Below, piece by piece: positions 44,261-54,648 of a stretch of DNA of 64,000 nt. Each line of letters starts with the position of its first letter. Position 1 is the stretch's first letter. The notes under the pieces were generated by a model that saw nothing but the letters and a program-made list of their open reading frames with translations, did not search any database and had not been told where the DNA came from. The stretch covers positions 18,490 to 82,489 of the forward strand of contig JAGWXD010000008.1 in the NCBI GenBank assembly GCA_018970085.1. The letters run 5' to 3'. Source of the stretch: Cyanobacteria bacterium REEB459 (GTDB lineage Bacteria; Cyanobacteriota; Cyanobacteriia; Phormidesmidales; Phormidesmidaceae). Both the position numbers and the translations under genes were made by a program.

Positions 44261-45352
44261 CTACACATTGAAGCGAAACAGCATCACATCTCCCTCCTCC
44301 ACCAGGTAATCCTTACCTTCACTGCGTACCAGCCCCTTGTCCTTGGCAGCGGTGATTGAACCACAGTCCACCAGATCCTGGTAGGCAACGGTTTCAGCGC
44401 GAATGAACCCCCGTTCAAAGTCGCTGTGAATCACCCCCGCCGCCTGGGGTGCCAGCATCCCAGCTCGAATCGTCCAGGCTCGGGTTTCCTTAGGCCCGGT
44501 GGTGAAATAGGTGCGTAGCCCCAGCAACTGGTAGGTAGCCCTAATCAGGGTGACCAGGCCCCCTTCGCTCACCCCCAAACTAGCCAGAAAATCCTGGCGA
44601 TCGGCAGGGCTCAGGTCCACTAATTCGGCCTCCACCTGGGCTGAAATCACCACCACCTGGGCCTGCTCACTGGCAGCCAGGGCTCGCACCTGCTCCACCC
44701 AGGCATTGCCAGACGCCAGGTCCTCTTCAGCCACATTGGCAGCATAGATCACCGGCTTGCGGGTCAGCAGACCCAGCGGCTTAATCAGGGCCTCGGCCTC
44801 GGCATCCAGGGCGACCAGTCGGGCTGGTTGGCCCTGGTTAAGTACGGGCAGCAACTGCTCTAAAATTGCCAGTTCCGCCTGGGCCTCCTTATCGGCTCGG
44901 GCCAACTTGCGCACCCGGTCAACCCGACGCTCTAATTGGGCCAGATCGGCCAGGGCTAACTCCAGGTTAATGATGTCTATATCGCGCCCTGGGTCTACCG
45001 ATCCAGAGACGTGAATGATATTCTCGTCGTCAAAGCAACGGACTACGTGGACAATGGCATCCACCTCACGAATATTGGCCAGAAACTGGTTACCTAAGCC
45101 TTCTCCCTGGCTGGCTCCCTGGACTAATCCAGCAATGTCAACAAATTCTATGCGAGCCGGAATTGTTTCAGCCGATTGGGATAACTCGGTGAGAACCGGC
45201 AGGCGAGGGTCGGGCACCGCCACTATCCCCACATTGGGCTCAATGGTACAAAAGGGGAAGTTGGCCGCCTGGGCCTTAGCATTGGCTACCACCGCATTAA
45301 ATAGGGTAGATTTACCAACATTGGGAAGACCGACAATTCCAGCTCGCAACAT
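44261..45352 (-). CDS. ychF: Redox-regulated ATPase YchF (Obg-like)
   Basis: 363 residues. P-loop [14 protein letters not shown] (residues 8-21), G3 region [20 protein letters not shown], and G4 NVAEE replacing NKxD, which is the YchF feature that favours ATP over GTP. The C-terminal TGS-like domain has [17 protein letters not shown] and [14 protein letters not shown]. It is a ribosome-associated ATPase. Start ATG 45352 ([13 protein letters not shown]). Confidence 0.96.
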   Translation of the reverse strand: MLRAGIVGLPNVGKSTLFNAVVANAKAQAANFPFCTIEPNVGIVAVPDPRLPVLTELSQSAETIPARIEFVDIAGLVQGASQGEGLGNQFLANIREVDAIVHVVRCFDDENIIHVSGSVDPGRDIDIINLELALADLAQLERRVDRVRKLARADKEAQAELAILEQLLPVLNQGQPARLVALDAEAEALIKPLGLLTRKPVIYAANVAEEDLASGNAWVEQVRALAASEQAQVVVISAQVEAELVDLSPADRQDFLASLGVSEGGLVTLIRATYQLLGLRTYFTTGPKETRAWTIRAGMLAPQAAGVIHSDFERGFIRAETVAYQDLVDCGSITAAKDKGLVRSEGKDYLVEEGDVMLFRFNV

Positions 45353-45466
45353 GGGACAGGATGATCCAGGAAATTAGCGCTTGTATTAGCCTCTATTTAG
45401 CATAGGGGAGGATGGGGCGAATCGGTGAGTTCGGGCTTGATTGCCATGGCATAATCAAGGCACCCA

Positions 45467-46180
45467 ATGGATCAGACAAGCTGGGGGAAACCGGTAGTGA
45501 AACAGGCAGGAGTCGCAGAGGTCTCAGGGGCGCGTTCAGACGCCTGTGGCCCTTGGGCTAGGGGCCCTGGTGGGAGTCGCCAGGGCCTGTCACTGCTATT
45601 ACTAACCCTGATACTGGGTACCGGCCTGGGCGGCTGCCGGATTCTTGGCCTCTCTAGCCTGGTTAAACCCAAAGATGTTACCTCCAGTGCCAGCCAGTTT
45701 GCTGAAAAGTCCCTGTGGGGTGGTGACCGGGTGGTGAGTAGGGTCTTACCGGTTCGTATTGCCCTTAGAAAGGGCTGGCAAGAAGCCCCCGCCCATAGCC
45801 TGCATAGCAGGGCTGATTTGCAAATCTATCATCCTGGTCAGAATATCTACCTGGTGGTACTGGGGGAGAGTAAGACGGTGGTGCCCTCCGGTAAGCTGGA
45901 GCAGCAAGCTCGTCGCTATCTACAATTGCTGGAGCAGGGGTTTACCAGCTCCACTAGTAAGGAATCTGCACCAGTTACCACCCAAATCAATAAGATTCCT
46001 GCGGTGCAATACGAGGTGGAGGGAGAGGTGATGGGCCTGCCGGTGACCTACCTGCACACAACTCTAGAAATAGCCGATTACTATTATCAGGTGGTAGTCT
46101 GGACAGCGAGCGATCGCTACGCCGCCAACGGGGCAGAAATGCGATCGATTCTGCAGGGCTTTGGTTCTGATCAAACCTGA
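45467..46180 (+). CDS. Putative lipoprotein of unknown function
   Basis: 237 residues. A long N-terminal leader ends with a hydrophobic stretch SLLLLTLILGTGLGGC, which is a lipobox with Cys57, so the mature protein is likely membrane-anchored. An in-frame start nearer the leader is not obvious; a GTG at 45497 would give VKQAGVAEV and still leaves a long leader. The mature part reads ADLQIYHPGQNIYLVVLGESK and AVQYEVEGEVMGLPVTYLHTTLEI, a beta-rich pattern. No domain recognised. It precedes a thioredoxin-like gene by about 90 bp on the same strand. Confidence 0.6.
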   Translation: MDQTSWGKPVVKQAGVAEVSGARSDACGPWARGPGGSRQGLSLLLLTLILGTGLGGCRILGLSSLVKPKDVTSSASQFAEKSLWGGDRVVSRVLPVRIALRKGWQEAPAHSLHSRADLQIYHPGQNIYLVVLGESKTVVPSGKLEQQARRYLQLLEQGFTSSTSKESAPVTTQINKIPAVQYEVEGEVMGLPVTYLHTTLEIADYYYQVVVWTASDRYAANGAEMRSILQGFGSDQT

Positions 46181-46272
46181 TCTGCCGCCTATCTATGCTG
46201 AAGGCCGGGGGGCGATCGCCCGATAACTGCAAAGACAGTTACAAAGAAGTTACCAAGGAAGAGGTGGGGCTG

Positions 46273-46905
46273 ATGGCACAATGGCTGAAAAATATCCTGG
46301 GCATCCTGGTCAGCCCCTGGTTATCTGCCCACCGGGCTGGCTGCCATGCCCAAGCCTGGGTCAGGGCAGCGGGGGTCTTATTAATCTTAGTTCTGGGGTT
46401 AACTCTGGGCCCATCCAGTAGTTTAGCGGGCCTGAAGGACGACCATTACGACGGTAATATTTTTGCCCTCTATGCTGGCAACGGTTCCCTGGTGCCCCCC
46501 CCGATGTCTCTGGCCCAGTCGCTTCAGTACGGCAAACCTGCCCTGGTGGTCATTTACGTCGATGACAGCGGTGACTGCAAGCAATTTGCCTCAGTGATTT
46601 CCCAATTACAAGCTCCCTACGGACGGGCGGCTAATTTTATTCCCGTGATGGCTGATGCCATTCCGGTTAAAGCCAGCTATAGCCCTAATGAGCCCGGCTA
46701 TTACTTTCGCAGCGCAGTTCCCCAAACCTTGGTTTTTGATAGCCAGGGCCAATTGGTCTTTAACCAAACTGGCCTGGTCTCCTACGAAGCCATTGACGAT
46801 GCCATGCGGCAGGTATTTGATTTGTTGCCCCGCAGTGATTCCCTGGAGTTGCGGCGCCGTTCTGTCAATGAGGTGAATGTAGAACTTACCCCCGCGGACC
46901 CTTAG
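46273..46905 (+). CDS. Membrane-anchored thioredoxin-fold protein, PSI-accumulation-factor-like
   Basis: 210 residues from ATG 46273, preceded by GGAAGAGGTGGG; an earlier ATG 46195 is less likely. A hydrophobic segment (WVRAAGVLLILVLGLTLGPSSSLAGL, about 30-55) acts as anchor or signal. The rest reads LYAGNGSLVPPPMSLAQSLQY, PALVVIYVDDSGDCKQFASV (thioredoxin-like beta-alpha with one Cys), and PQTLVFDSQGQLVFNQTGLVSYEAIDDAM. This pattern matches the cyanobacterial thylakoid thioredoxin-like family that is linked to PSI accumulation. It lacks a CxxC, so redox catalysis is doubtful. Confidence 0.65.
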   Translation: MAQWLKNILGILVSPWLSAHRAGCHAQAWVRAAGVLLILVLGLTLGPSSSLAGLKDDHYDGNIFALYAGNGSLVPPPMSLAQSLQYGKPALVVIYVDDSGDCKQFASVISQLQAPYGRAANFIPVMADAIPVKASYSPNEPGYYFRSAVPQTLVFDSQGQLVFNQTGLVSYEAIDDAMRQVFDLLPRSDSLELRRRSVNEVNVELTPADP

Positions 46906-46995
46906 CTATTCAATCCCCAGGTTGGCTGCCCCGGCAGGATAGCGGCTAACCTAGAGGCCTAGGGCCCTTAACTGACTCGGGCCCCATAGGCGGAC

Positions 46996-47024
46996 AGCCC
47001 CTCAAAACTCTTAGGGGCTATTTA
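46996..47024. terminator. Weak hairpin between convergent thioredoxin-like and Crp-family genes
   Basis: AGCCCCT (46996-47002) pairs with AGGGGCT (47013-47019), with a 10-nt loop, followed by ATTTAG on the + strand. It lies between convergent stops and could act as a weak terminator. The T-run is short. Confidence 0.4.
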
Positions 47025-47041
47025 GTCTATCAAACCGTGGC

Positions 47042-47692
47042 TCAGGCTTCGGTTACGACATCTCCCTCTAGCAGCAGGGTAGACATTAGGACCAGATAAC
47101 GCTGATCCATAGTCAGCCAGCCCTCGGCCTTAAATTCCTTTAGCAGGCGGGTAACGGTCACCCGGGTAGTGCCAATGGCCGTAGCCAGCTGATAGTGGGT
47201 CAGGCGGATGGGAATGCGAACACCCTTGGGTTCAACCTGGCCAAAGTCCCTGGCCAACATGAGTAAAAAGTGCTTTAGCCGATCGGCCACCAGGCGCTTA
47301 CCAGAAAGAGCCAGCCAGGCTTCCGATTGCTGTAGCCGCAGGGTGAGGTAGCGAAAAAAGCCTGCCATGAGTTCGGTGGAGCCGACAATCTCGGCGATCG
47401 GTAGAGCCAGGAGGTCTACATCGGTAAGGGCTATGGCCCAGTAGGGATAGACGGTGGTCAGGGGCAATCCCAGGGGCATAGAGGAACCCGCCAGCCCTAG
47501 CAGGGTTTCACTACCATCGTGCTGAATGGTGAAGAGCTGCACAACACCACGGCAGACCACCAGGACTTCCTCCGCTTTTAAGGGAATAGGTTGGCCCATC
47601 GAGTAAGGAAGAAGAGCTCGATCGCGATAGAGTTGCTCCAGTAAGTCAATAAAGGTCTGATGATAGTTTAGCCCCTTGGGAGCAGAGGTCAT
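47042..47692 (-). CDS. Crp/Fnr-family transcription regulator (NtcA/SYCRP-like)
   Basis: 216 residues from ATG 47692 (MTSAPKGLNYHQTFID); a GTG 23 codons upstream (47761) also opens the frame. The N-terminal cyclic-nucleotide-like barrel has ALLPYSMGQPIPL...CRGVVQLFTIQHDGSETLLG; the long helix is followed by the winged-helix HYQLATAIGTTRVTVTRLL. The recognition helix resembles that of NtcA and Crp. cAMP-binding residues are not clearly conserved, so the effector is unknown. Targets unknown. Confidence 0.82.
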   Translation of the reverse strand: MTSAPKGLNYHQTFIDLLEQLYRDRALLPYSMGQPIPLKAEEVLVVCRGVVQLFTIQHDGSETLLGLAGSSMPLGLPLTTVYPYWAIALTDVDLLALPIAEIVGSTELMAGFFRYLTLRLQQSEAWLALSGKRLVADRLKHFLLMLARDFGQVEPKGVRIPIRLTHYQLATAIGTTRVTVTRLLKEFKAEGWLTMDQRYLVLMSTLLLEGDVVTEA

Positions 47693-47973
47693 GACAGACA
47701 CAGCTTTACCTAGAATGCGTTGGGGAAAGGGTCTGCTCTGAAGGTATCGCTTTGGCCCCACCGCTAGGATGATCCGGCAGGCTTCCCAAGCAGACTATTT
47801 ACCTAATTCCATTGTGGGTAGGAAAAATTAAGAACCATCCCCAATCAGGTTAAGAAGCTGCTAATAAACCATAGATTTTTGTTATCTTAAACACCTTATG
47901 TCAGGGTCCTCGTAGCCCCCGGTACAGTCATGGCCATGCCCTTTGGGGCTGGCTAGGGGATAGGTATTCTCCC

Positions 47974-48882
47974 TTAAGGAATGGGCGTGGTTGCCAGTAA
48001 ATCTTCTAAGATGGCCTGGGCAGGGCTACTGCCATTGGTTACCAGGCGATGGGCCAGCACTGGAAGGGTCAGAGCCTTAATATCGTCGGGAATGGCGTAG
48101 GTGCGTCCCTGCAGATAGGCCAGGGCCTGGACTGCGCGACCAAAGGCTAGGGTACCCCGGGGGCTAACACCAAGGCCGATATCCGGGTGCGATCGGGTGG
48201 CCCGTACCAGTTGCACCAGGTATTGCTGCAGCGAGGCTTCCAGTCTTACCTGGCTACATTGGCGGCGAATCTCTAGGACCTCCCCCAGGCTCAGGCAGGG
48301 ATGGAGGGGGTGGGTCCCAGGGGTCAGGCCCAAACCCTCTACCATCTGGATCTCTTCCGTCTGACTGGGATAGCCCAAACTCAGGCAGAGGGCAAAGCGA
48401 TCCAGCTGGGCCTCGGGCAGGGGAAAGGTACCGTGGTACTCGGCTGGGTTTTGGGTGGCGATCGCAAAGAACGGTTGGGGGACAGGCCGTGATAGGCCAT
48501 CGATGGTCACCTGATCTTCCTCCATGACTTCCAGCAGCGCCGATTGGGTGCGGGGGGTAGCCCGGTTAATTTCATCGATCAGCAGGATATTGGCAAAAAC
48601 AGGGCCAGGAAGAAACTGAAAGTCTCCCTGGCCAGGGTTCCAGATATTGGTACCGGTGATATCGGCGGGCAGTAAATCGGGGGTGCATTGCAGCCGTTGA
48701 AAGCGGCCATCAATGGATTGGGCCAGGGATCGGGCCAGCAGAGTTTTTCCCACCCCTGGTACGTCTTCCAGGAGGGCATGGCCACCAGAGAATAGGGCCA
48801 CCAAGACCAGACGAATTGCCTCTGACTTACCAATAATGGTGTGATTAAGGGTTTGAAGCAGGGTTTCAATGCGATCGCGCAT
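47974..48882 (-). CDS. MoxR-family AAA ATPase
   Basis: 302 residues. Walker A DVPGVGKTLLARSLAQ, Walker B ILLIDEINRATPRTQSALLEVMEE, and sensor ATQNPAEYHGTFPLPEAQLDRF are all MoxR markers. MoxR proteins act with von-Willebrand-domain partners to activate protein complexes, but no such partner is adjacent here. ATG 48882 gives MRDRIETLLQTLNHTIIGKS. It follows ribF by about 38 bp on the same strand, so co-transcription is possible. Confidence 0.92.
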   Translation of the reverse strand: MRDRIETLLQTLNHTIIGKSEAIRLVLVALFSGGHALLEDVPGVGKTLLARSLAQSIDGRFQRLQCTPDLLPADITGTNIWNPGQGDFQFLPGPVFANILLIDEINRATPRTQSALLEVMEEDQVTIDGLSRPVPQPFFAIATQNPAEYHGTFPLPEAQLDRFALCLSLGYPSQTEEIQMVEGLGLTPGTHPLHPCLSLGEVLEIRRQCSQVRLEASLQQYLVQLVRATRSHPDIGLGVSPRGTLAFGRAVQALAYLQGRTYAIPDDIKALTLPVLAHRLVTNGSSPAQAILEDLLATTPIP

Positions 48883-48919
48883 GGTTCATCCGGGGGATAG
48901 GGCGATAGTCGGGGCAGGC

Positions 48920-49954
48920 CTAGGGATAGAGGTCCGGTGGGGGGGTGGATAGGTACCCCCATGCCTGCCGACAGTCCTCTTGAATTTGCTGTTTCAGGGC
49001 CTCCAGGGAGGGAAATTTTTGTTCCGGACGCAGGTAATGGGCCAAAACCACCTGCAGGGTCTGACCGTAGAACTCAGGCCCACTCCAGCCCAACAAGTGT
49101 ACCTCAGCGGTAGGGTGGGTTCCATGGACCGTGGGGCGTAGGCCCAGATTCATAACCCCAGGTAAGGCCCCACCCAGGCCCTCGACCCAGACGCTGTAGA
49201 CCCCGTAGGCGGGTAAAAACTTATCCTCCGCTAGATCTAGATTAGCGGTCGGAAAACCCAGACGCCGTCCTAGCTGTTGACCTTTGACAACTCGCCCCAT
49301 CAATCGGTAAGGACGACCCAAAAGGGCCTGGGCCGTGGCCAGGTCCCCCTCGGCCAGGGCTGTTCGAATGCGAGAACTGCTGATCCGCTCTGCCCCCAGC
49401 CGGGCCAGGGGGGCAATGTCTACCTCAACGCCGTAGGGTTGGGCTAGGGCCCTGAGTTGGGTAACCGAGCCCTGGCGATTCTTGCCAAAGCAAAAATCTT
49501 CTCCCACACTAATGCGTTGAGCCCCTAGACCTTTAATTAATAGCCTTTCTACAAAGGCCTCTGGCGACAAATTCGCTAAGCTCTGATTGAAGGGTAATAA
49601 CACCAGCTGTTCTACTCCCAAGCCACTGATCTGCATGGCTTTTTCAGGCAGCGGGGTGAGTAGCCGCAGGGGTCGGCCAGAAAAGAACTCCTGGGGATGG
49701 GGATAGAAGGTCATCACCGTTGGCACCGGAGCCGGGACAGTCCGACCAGCGGGCTGCCCCGGCATGGGGCTGGAGTGCAAGCGACTAAGCCCCTGCAGCG
49801 GCGGTAACAGGACCGTAGCGGGCGGGGTAGAAAGACTGGCTGCCGGTAGAACCTGGCGAATCACTGCCTGATGCCCCAGGTGAATACCATCAAAATTTCC
49901 CAGGGCGATCGCCGTTGGGGTGATAGCGGTAGCTAGGGAAGAGGTAATCCACAC
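48920..49954 (-). CDS. ribF: Bifunctional riboflavin kinase/FAD synthetase RibF
   Basis: 344 residues. The N-terminal FAD-synthetase part has [16 protein letters not shown] and [30 protein letters not shown]. The C-terminal riboflavin-kinase part has [17 protein letters not shown] and [10 protein letters not shown]. It makes FMN and then FAD. An insertion (about 40-80, [37 protein letters not shown]) lengthens the loop after the first strand, compared with a usual RibF of about 310 residues. No RFN riboswitch was seen upstream. Confidence 0.94.
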   Translation of the reverse strand: MWITSSLATAITPTAIALGNFDGIHLGHQAVIRQVLPAASLSTPPATVLLPPLQGLSRLHSSPMPGQPAGRTVPAPVPTVMTFYPHPQEFFSGRPLRLLTPLPEKAMQISGLGVEQLVLLPFNQSLANLSPEAFVERLLIKGLGAQRISVGEDFCFGKNRQGSVTQLRALAQPYGVEVDIAPLARLGAERISSSRIRTALAEGDLATAQALLGRPYRLMGRVVKGQQLGRRLGFPTANLDLAEDKFLPAYGVYSVWVEGLGGALPGVMNLGLRPTVHGTHPTAEVHLLGWSGPEFYGQTLQVVLAHYLRPEQKFPSLEALKQQIQEDCRQAWGYLSTPPPDLYP

Positions 49955-50110
49955 ACCTTAGATTTTCCCATAGATCGCCAATCTATAGCTTTGACTAGAA
50001 GGCTGGGGATGCCCCTCCCACTACCCATCTTATCCCGGTGATTCACCCTAACGCTGAGGTTTCTGTTACCCTCAAAGGGCATTGCAGAAAACCGATGGGT
50101 AAGGCCAATA

Positions 50111-50863
50111 GTGATAGACCATTCATTTCAGTATTACGGCATAGTTTTTTATGCCATTATTCTGGCCCGGTACTTTGTTATAGCTGGGGGAATTTACCTT
50201 TGTTTGTATTTTCTCCCCAGGCCCCCCGTCTCCCCGTCCCGGCGGCGGCCTAGCTGGCGCTCAATCTACCATGACATCAAGCTGTCGGTGTTGTCTGCAG
50301 GTATTTTTGCCCTGGCTGCAGCCTTTATCCTCTGTGCATACGGCAACCATGGAACACAACTCTATGCAGACCCATGGAAATACGGTCTTTGGTACCTAGG
50401 GTTGAGCTATGGTTTGGTATTGCTGCTGCAGGATACCTACTTTTACTTTACCCATCGCCTATTTCACCATCCCCGCCTGTTTCCCTGGGTACACCAGGGT
50501 CACCATCGATCGCGCTATCCCACTCCCTGGACATCCTTCGCCTTTGACCCCATTGAGGCGATCGTCCAAGCTCTGTTTTTAGTCGGGGTGACTTTCCTGA
50601 TTCCCCTTAATTTCGGGGTCATGATCGCAGTCTTAACGACGATGACGGTCTGGGCCGTTCTCAACCATCTCGCTCCCGATCGTCTACCCCTGGCTTTTCC
50701 CCACCACTGGTTGGGCCGGTGGATCATTGGCCCCGCCCACCACTCCATTCACCACGCCAAGTACCATAGCCACTACGGCCTTTACTTCACCTTTTGGGAC
50801 CGCTGGTTAGGTACCCAGCACCCTAGCTACAGAGCTATAACCCTGGCCAAAACAGCCAAGTAG
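50111..50863 (+). CDS. Sterol desaturase/fatty acid hydroxylase-family membrane enzyme
   Basis: 250 residues, GTG start at 50111 (MIDHSFQYYGIVFYAIILA). Histidine clusters HRLFHH (about 120-125), HQGHH (about 133-137), and HHSIHHAKYHSHYG (about 216-229) place it in the sterol desaturase/C-5 hydroxylase superfamily of di-iron membrane enzymes. About four hydrophobic segments flank them. Cyanobacterial members act on carotenoids or fatty acids; the substrate here is unknown. Monocistronic by position; ends 72 bp before the end of convergent apcD. Confidence 0.85.
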   Translation: MIDHSFQYYGIVFYAIILARYFVIAGGIYLCLYFLPRPPVSPSRRRPSWRSIYHDIKLSVLSAGIFALAAAFILCAYGNHGTQLYADPWKYGLWYLGLSYGLVLLLQDTYFYFTHRLFHHPRLFPWVHQGHHRSRYPTPWTSFAFDPIEAIVQALFLVGVTFLIPLNFGVMIAVLTTMTVWAVLNHLAPDRLPLAFPHHWLGRWIIGPAHHSIHHAKYHSHYGLYFTFWDRWLGTQHPSYRAITLAKTAK

Positions 50864-50934
50864 CCAAAAAAGGGGGATATCTTCAGGACTCCCCCTGTAG
50901 TCGCTGCCGGTGGTAACCATCGGGTCAGTCGGGG

Positions 50935-51420
50935 CTAGGACATAGCCTGAATAATATAGTCAAAGTAAGGGGTAGCCTCAGCCGCATCGGCGTCGTTGAG
51001 AAGATTGAGGGAGGCCTGCTTAAGGCAACGAATTGCTTCGGCCATGCCGGGCACGGGGACGTTCAAAGCATTGTACATTTCCCGTACCCCAACCAGGCCA
51101 ATGCTTTCAATTGGAGTGATGTCGCCAGCGATGATACCGTAGGTGACTAACCGCAAATACCAACCGTAGTCGCGAATACAGAGAGCCCGTTGTTTTTGGC
51201 CAAAGGCGTTGCCACCGGGGGCAATAAAATCAGGTCGCCGCCGCCATAGCTCTCGGCTAGCCTGGTCCACAATCTTTTTTTCATTCTCGGCCAGGGTGGT
51301 AGCGATGCGGGTACGCTGCTCACCGGTTTTCAAAAAGTCTTCGATGGCCTTTAGCTCACCGCTGGTGGGGTAGCGCAGCTCATCATCGGCGTTCAGAATG
51401 ACTTGGCTAACGACAGACAT
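50935..51420 (-). CDS. apcD: Allophycocyanin-B alpha subunit (phycobilisome terminal emitter) ApcD
   Basis: 161 residues. [20 protein letters not shown], the central block [15 protein letters not shown], the chromophore Cys81 in [18 protein letters not shown] and the C-terminal [16 protein letters not shown]...PYFDYIIQ match ApcD. It attaches phycocyanobilin at Cys81 and directs energy from the phycobilisome core, mainly to photosystem I and in state transitions. It is away from the main apc operon, as usual for apcD. The upstream 235 bp (51421-51656) hold its promoter. Confidence 0.95.
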   Translation of the reverse strand: MSVVSQVILNADDELRYPTSGELKAIEDFLKTGEQRTRIATTLAENEKKIVDQASRELWRRRPDFIAPGGNAFGQKQRALCIRDYGWYLRLVTYGIIAGDITPIESIGLVGVREMYNALNVPVPGMAEAIRCLKQASLNLLNDADAAEATPYFDYIIQAMS

Positions 51421-51656
51421 AGTTATTTAATCGCGGGATGATTCTCTTATCATTGTTAGTTTAACGAGTTGGGGACTCCAGGGAAAGTCAAATTTTGATT
51501 TAGTTGGGGCTGGCGGGGTGGCTGACCCTGGCCAGATTTTAAGGATGGCAATCAACTCTTGAATTATCAAGGATTTTGCCAGGCCCAGGCCATCTAGTCT
51601 GGTAGGTGAGGGGCTGGGCCTATGTAACTTTCCCGATACATGGGCAGGGGGGCTGA

Positions 51657-52331
51657 TCAGCCTTGCCCCTGCAGCGCTGCCAGCACCTGATCAGCGGTAG
51701 CGGTCCAGCCCACAATGCCCCCTTGGGCCCGCACCATGGCCAGGGTAGCCTGCTTAAACTCCGGAAAGTAGCTTGCCGTGGCATCTTCTACCAACAGACA
51801 CTCGTAGCCGCGATCGTTAGCCTCTCGCATGGTGGTTTGTACACAGACTTCGGTGGTAACCCCCGCCAGGATCAAATGGCTAATGTTATGGGTTTTGAGT
51901 AAAAACTCCAGGTTGGTATTGTAGAACGCCCCTTTACCCGGTTTTTCAATGACCTTTTCCCCTGGTTGGGGGGCCAGCTCAGCAATGATCTGGTTACCTG
52001 GCTCCCCCAGCACCAAAATTCGCCCCATTGGCCCTGGGTCACCGATTTTCAGGACACTCTGCCCCCGCTCGTACTTACTAGGGGGGCAATCGGCCAGATC
52101 GGGGCGATGGCCCTCTACGGTTTGTAGAATGGGTAAACCCAACTGTCGAAAGGCAGACTGTAAGCGCTGCACCGTCGGGACGATGGCCTGCAACCGGGTA
52201 ACGTCATTACCCAGAGCTGCGCCAAATCCCCCGGGTTCTAAAAAATCCCGCTGCATATCGATAATCAGTAAGGCCAGACCCGTTGTTGAGGGTAGGGGAT
52301 AGTCGTAGGGTTGGGCTGCAATGACGGCCAT
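51657..52331 (-). CDS. Isochorismatase-family cysteine hydrolase, biuret amidohydrolase (BiuH)-like
   Basis: 224 residues from ATG 52331 ([20 protein letters not shown]); an ATG 24 codons upstream (52403) gives a longer leader. Triad: Asp in [17 protein letters not shown], Lys in [15 protein letters not shown] and Cys in [19 protein letters not shown]. The specific wording [38 protein letters not shown] and [15 protein letters not shown] is that of biuret hydrolases, which cleave biuret to allophanate and ammonia. Biuret as substrate is inferred; related ureidoacrylate hydrolases are the alternative. It is just upstream of prfC in the leftward direction, but the reading order is prfC then this gene, 75 bp apart. 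Confidence 0.8.
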   Translation of the reverse strand: MAVIAAQPYDYPLPSTTGLALLIIDMQRDFLEPGGFGAALGNDVTRLQAIVPTVQRLQSAFRQLGLPILQTVEGHRPDLADCPPSKYERGQSVLKIGDPGPMGRILVLGEPGNQIIAELAPQPGEKVIEKPGKGAFYNTNLEFLLKTHNISHLILAGVTTEVCVQTTMREANDRGYECLLVEDATASYFPEFKQATLAMVRAQGGIVGWTATADQVLAALQGQG

Positions 52332-52405
52332 AGGGAAACCTGACTCAGAAGAACCATGGGGGAAAAGCACTAACGGTATCGGGCGATCGCCATCGATGCC
52401 CATAA

Positions 52406-54043
52406 CTATAGACCTGTTGGCTCCTGACCCGAGGCCACGGGAGCAATGGTTGTGAGCTTGAGATCGGGGTGGTCACTGGCGATTTGTTGACAATTCCATT
52501 CGTTGCGAAACAGCAGCACGGGGCGATTCCAACAGTCCTTCACTACGACGGTATTGAATAGGCGACCGACCGCCTCCAGGGCAGGCCAGCCCCCCTCTAC
52601 CCAACGGGCCACGCTGTAGGGTAGGGGCTCTAGAATGGTATCGACGTTGTACTCGTTTTGCAGCCGAAACTGCACCACCTCAAACTGCAGCTGACCCACC
52701 GCCGCCAGAATTGGATCGCGCTTGGACTCATCGGTGGAAAACATGATCTGTACCGCCCCCTCTTCCCGCAGTTCCGACACCCCTTTCTGGAATTGCTTGT
52801 ACTTAGAGGGATTGGGATTTTTCAGGTAGGCAAAGATCTCGGGGGAGAAACAGGGAATACCGTCGTACTCCAACCGTTGTCCCTGGTAGATGGTGTCGCC
52901 AATGGCAAACACCCCCGGGTTATTCAGGCCAATTACATCGCCGGGGTAGGCCTCCTCTAGGGATTCCCGCCCCTGGGCAAAGAGCTTTTGGGGATGGGAG
53001 AGGCGCACGGTTTTACCGGAACGGGCATGGTTGACCACCATGTCCTTTTCAAACCGGCCAGAACACACCCGCACGAAGGCCACCCGATCGCGGTGTTTGG
53101 GGTCCATGTTGGCCTGGAGCTTGAACACAAAGCCAGAAAAATCCGGCTGGGTGGGGGCCACCTCCCCTAGATTACTGCGGCGGGGGGAGGGTTTCAGAGC
53201 GTAGTCCAGGAAGGCATCCAGGAACAACTGCACGCCGAAATTGGTCATGGCGCTACCAAAGAACACCGGGGTCATCTGACCGGCGTGTACCGCCTCTAGA
53301 TCGAGGGCGGGGCCCAGTTCTTCAATCACCTCCAGCTCCTCCCGAAATTGTTGGTAGAGGTCCTTATCCAGCAAGGTTTGGATGGCTGGATCGGCCAGGT
53401 CCACCACGGTGTCCCGGGCGGCCCGACTGCCGTGGGCGCTGCGCTCAAACAGGTGAAACTGGCGATGTCGACGATCAAACACCCCCTTGAAGCGATCGCC
53501 CATGCCGATCGGCCAGTTGACGGCGTAGGTTTGCATCCCCAGCCGCTGCTCAATTTCGTCCAGCAGCTCCAGGGGTTCCCGGGCGGGGCGGTCCATTTTG
53601 TTGAAGAAGGTGAAGATCGGCAGCGATCTCAGCCGACAGACCTCAAATAACTTCAGGGTTTGGGGCTCTAAGCCCTTGGCGGCGTCTTCCAACATCACCG
53701 CATTATCGGCGGCGGCCAGGGTGCGGTAGGTATCTTCGCTAAAGTCCTGGTGACCGGGGGTATCCAGCAGGTTAATGGTGTAGCCGCCGTAGGCAAACTG
53801 CAGCACCGTGGAGGTGATGGAAATGCCCCGCTGCTGCTCCAGCTCCATCCAGTCGGAGGTGACACTGCGCTGGGCCCGCTTGGCCTTCACCGCCCCCGCC
53901 TCTTGAATGGCCCCACCGTAGAGCAGTAGCTTTTCTGTGAGGGTGGTTTTACCCGCGTCCGGGTGGGAAATAATGGCAAAATTACGGCGTTGCTCAACCG
54001 CAGCGGCGAGTTCAGCGGGGGGTAGGGCCGCGGCATTGGTCAT
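52406..54043 (-). CDS. prfC: Peptide chain release factor 3 (PrfC)
   Basis: 545 residues. GTPase signatures: [16 protein letters not shown], the switch region [37 protein letters not shown], and [18 protein letters not shown]. Then domain II and the RF3-specific C-terminal part ([33 protein letters not shown]). RF3 removes RF1/RF2 from the ribosome after termination. It lies just upstream of the BiuH-like gene and downstream (in its own direction) of the DUF559 nuclease region. Confidence 0.95.
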   Translation of the reverse strand: MTNAAALPPAELAAAVEQRRNFAIISHPDAGKTTLTEKLLLYGGAIQEAGAVKAKRAQRSVTSDWMELEQQRGISITSTVLQFAYGGYTINLLDTPGHQDFSEDTYRTLAAADNAVMLEDAAKGLEPQTLKLFEVCRLRSLPIFTFFNKMDRPAREPLELLDEIEQRLGMQTYAVNWPIGMGDRFKGVFDRRHRQFHLFERSAHGSRAARDTVVDLADPAIQTLLDKDLYQQFREELEVIEELGPALDLEAVHAGQMTPVFFGSAMTNFGVQLFLDAFLDYALKPSPRRSNLGEVAPTQPDFSGFVFKLQANMDPKHRDRVAFVRVCSGRFEKDMVVNHARSGKTVRLSHPQKLFAQGRESLEEAYPGDVIGLNNPGVFAIGDTIYQGQRLEYDGIPCFSPEIFAYLKNPNPSKYKQFQKGVSELREEGAVQIMFSTDESKRDPILAAVGQLQFEVVQFRLQNEYNVDTILEPLPYSVARWVEGGWPALEAVGRLFNTVVVKDCWNRPVLLFRNEWNCQQIASDHPDLKLTTIAPVASGQEPTGL

Positions 54044-54156
54044 AGGTAATAGACACCTGGGTGCCAGGGAAGCTATAGAGGTACTGTTAAAATTCTAATG
54101 GCTAGACGCCCGCTTCGCCCACCGCCAGGCTCTTCTCAAGAGGGAGCTCTGTGCTT

Positions 54157-54222
54157 CCCCTCCTCAGGAGGGGTGCCCGTAGGACGGAACCCACCCCTAG
54201 CCCCTCCCAGGAGGGGAATGTT
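54157..54222. repeat. GC-rich dispersed repeat, left copy beside DUF559 gene
   Basis: Contains the palindrome CCCCTCCTCAGGAGGGG followed by TGCCCGTAGGACGGAACCC and ACCCCTAGCCCCTCCCAGGAGGGG. The 18-mer AGGACGGAACCCACCCCT (54181-54198) and the AGGAGGGGTGCCCGTAG module recur right of the gene (54649-54800). The DUF559 stop codon lies inside this block. Confidence 0.75.
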
Positions 54223-54634
54223 CTGGGCAAGCTAATATCCAAACCCTAATGGCCTCCACCACGGCTTCAACATCCCGGCGCACCTTAGCTTCCTGGAAGC
54301 GGAGCATGCGAACACCCAAGGCTTCTAAACGAGCTTGTCGTCTCTGGTCCCTGGCTTGGGCGGCTGCACCGTCATGGGAAGAACCATCAATTTCAAGGGC
54401 GAGCATGAGTTGTTTGCAGTAAAAATCAACGATGAAGTGATCTATAGGGCGCTGGCGATCGAAGTCATAGCCCAGTAATTGTTTTCCCTTGAGGTGCTGC
54501 CAGAGTTTGATTTCGCCCGGTGTCATATTTTGGCGCAGCTGGCGGGCGCGTTCTTTGAGGATGGGGTTGTAGGGGATGATGGGGTAGGCCACGGGGCGAT
54601 CGGGTGAGGGGTGGTTATAGTGTGCCCAACTCAC
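54197..54634 (-). CDS. DUF559-family endonuclease-like protein
   Basis: 145 residues. PYNPILKERARQLRQNMTPGEIKLW, HLKGKQLLGYDFDRQRPIDHFIVDFYC, LALEIDGSSHDG and LRFQEAKVRRDVEAVVEAI match DUF559, which has the fold of very-short-patch-repair nucleases with a PD-(D/E)xK-like centre (here D in VDFYC, E in LALEIDG). These genes are often found next to dispersed repeats, as here, and may be mobile or selfish. Their natural target is not known. Start at 54634 overlaps the upstream repeat zone. Confidence 0.82.
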   Translation of the reverse strand: MSWAHYNHPSPDRPVAYPIIPYNPILKERARQLRQNMTPGEIKLWQHLKGKQLLGYDFDRQRPIDHFIVDFYCKQLMLALEIDGSSHDGAAAQARDQRRQARLEALGVRMLRFQEAKVRRDVEAVVEAIRVWILACPEHSPPGRG

Positions 54635-54648
54635 CTCTGGTCACTCCC

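Noticed and set aside
49955..50110. RFN riboswitch in front of ribF
   Set aside because: None of the conserved FMN-aptamer segments is present.
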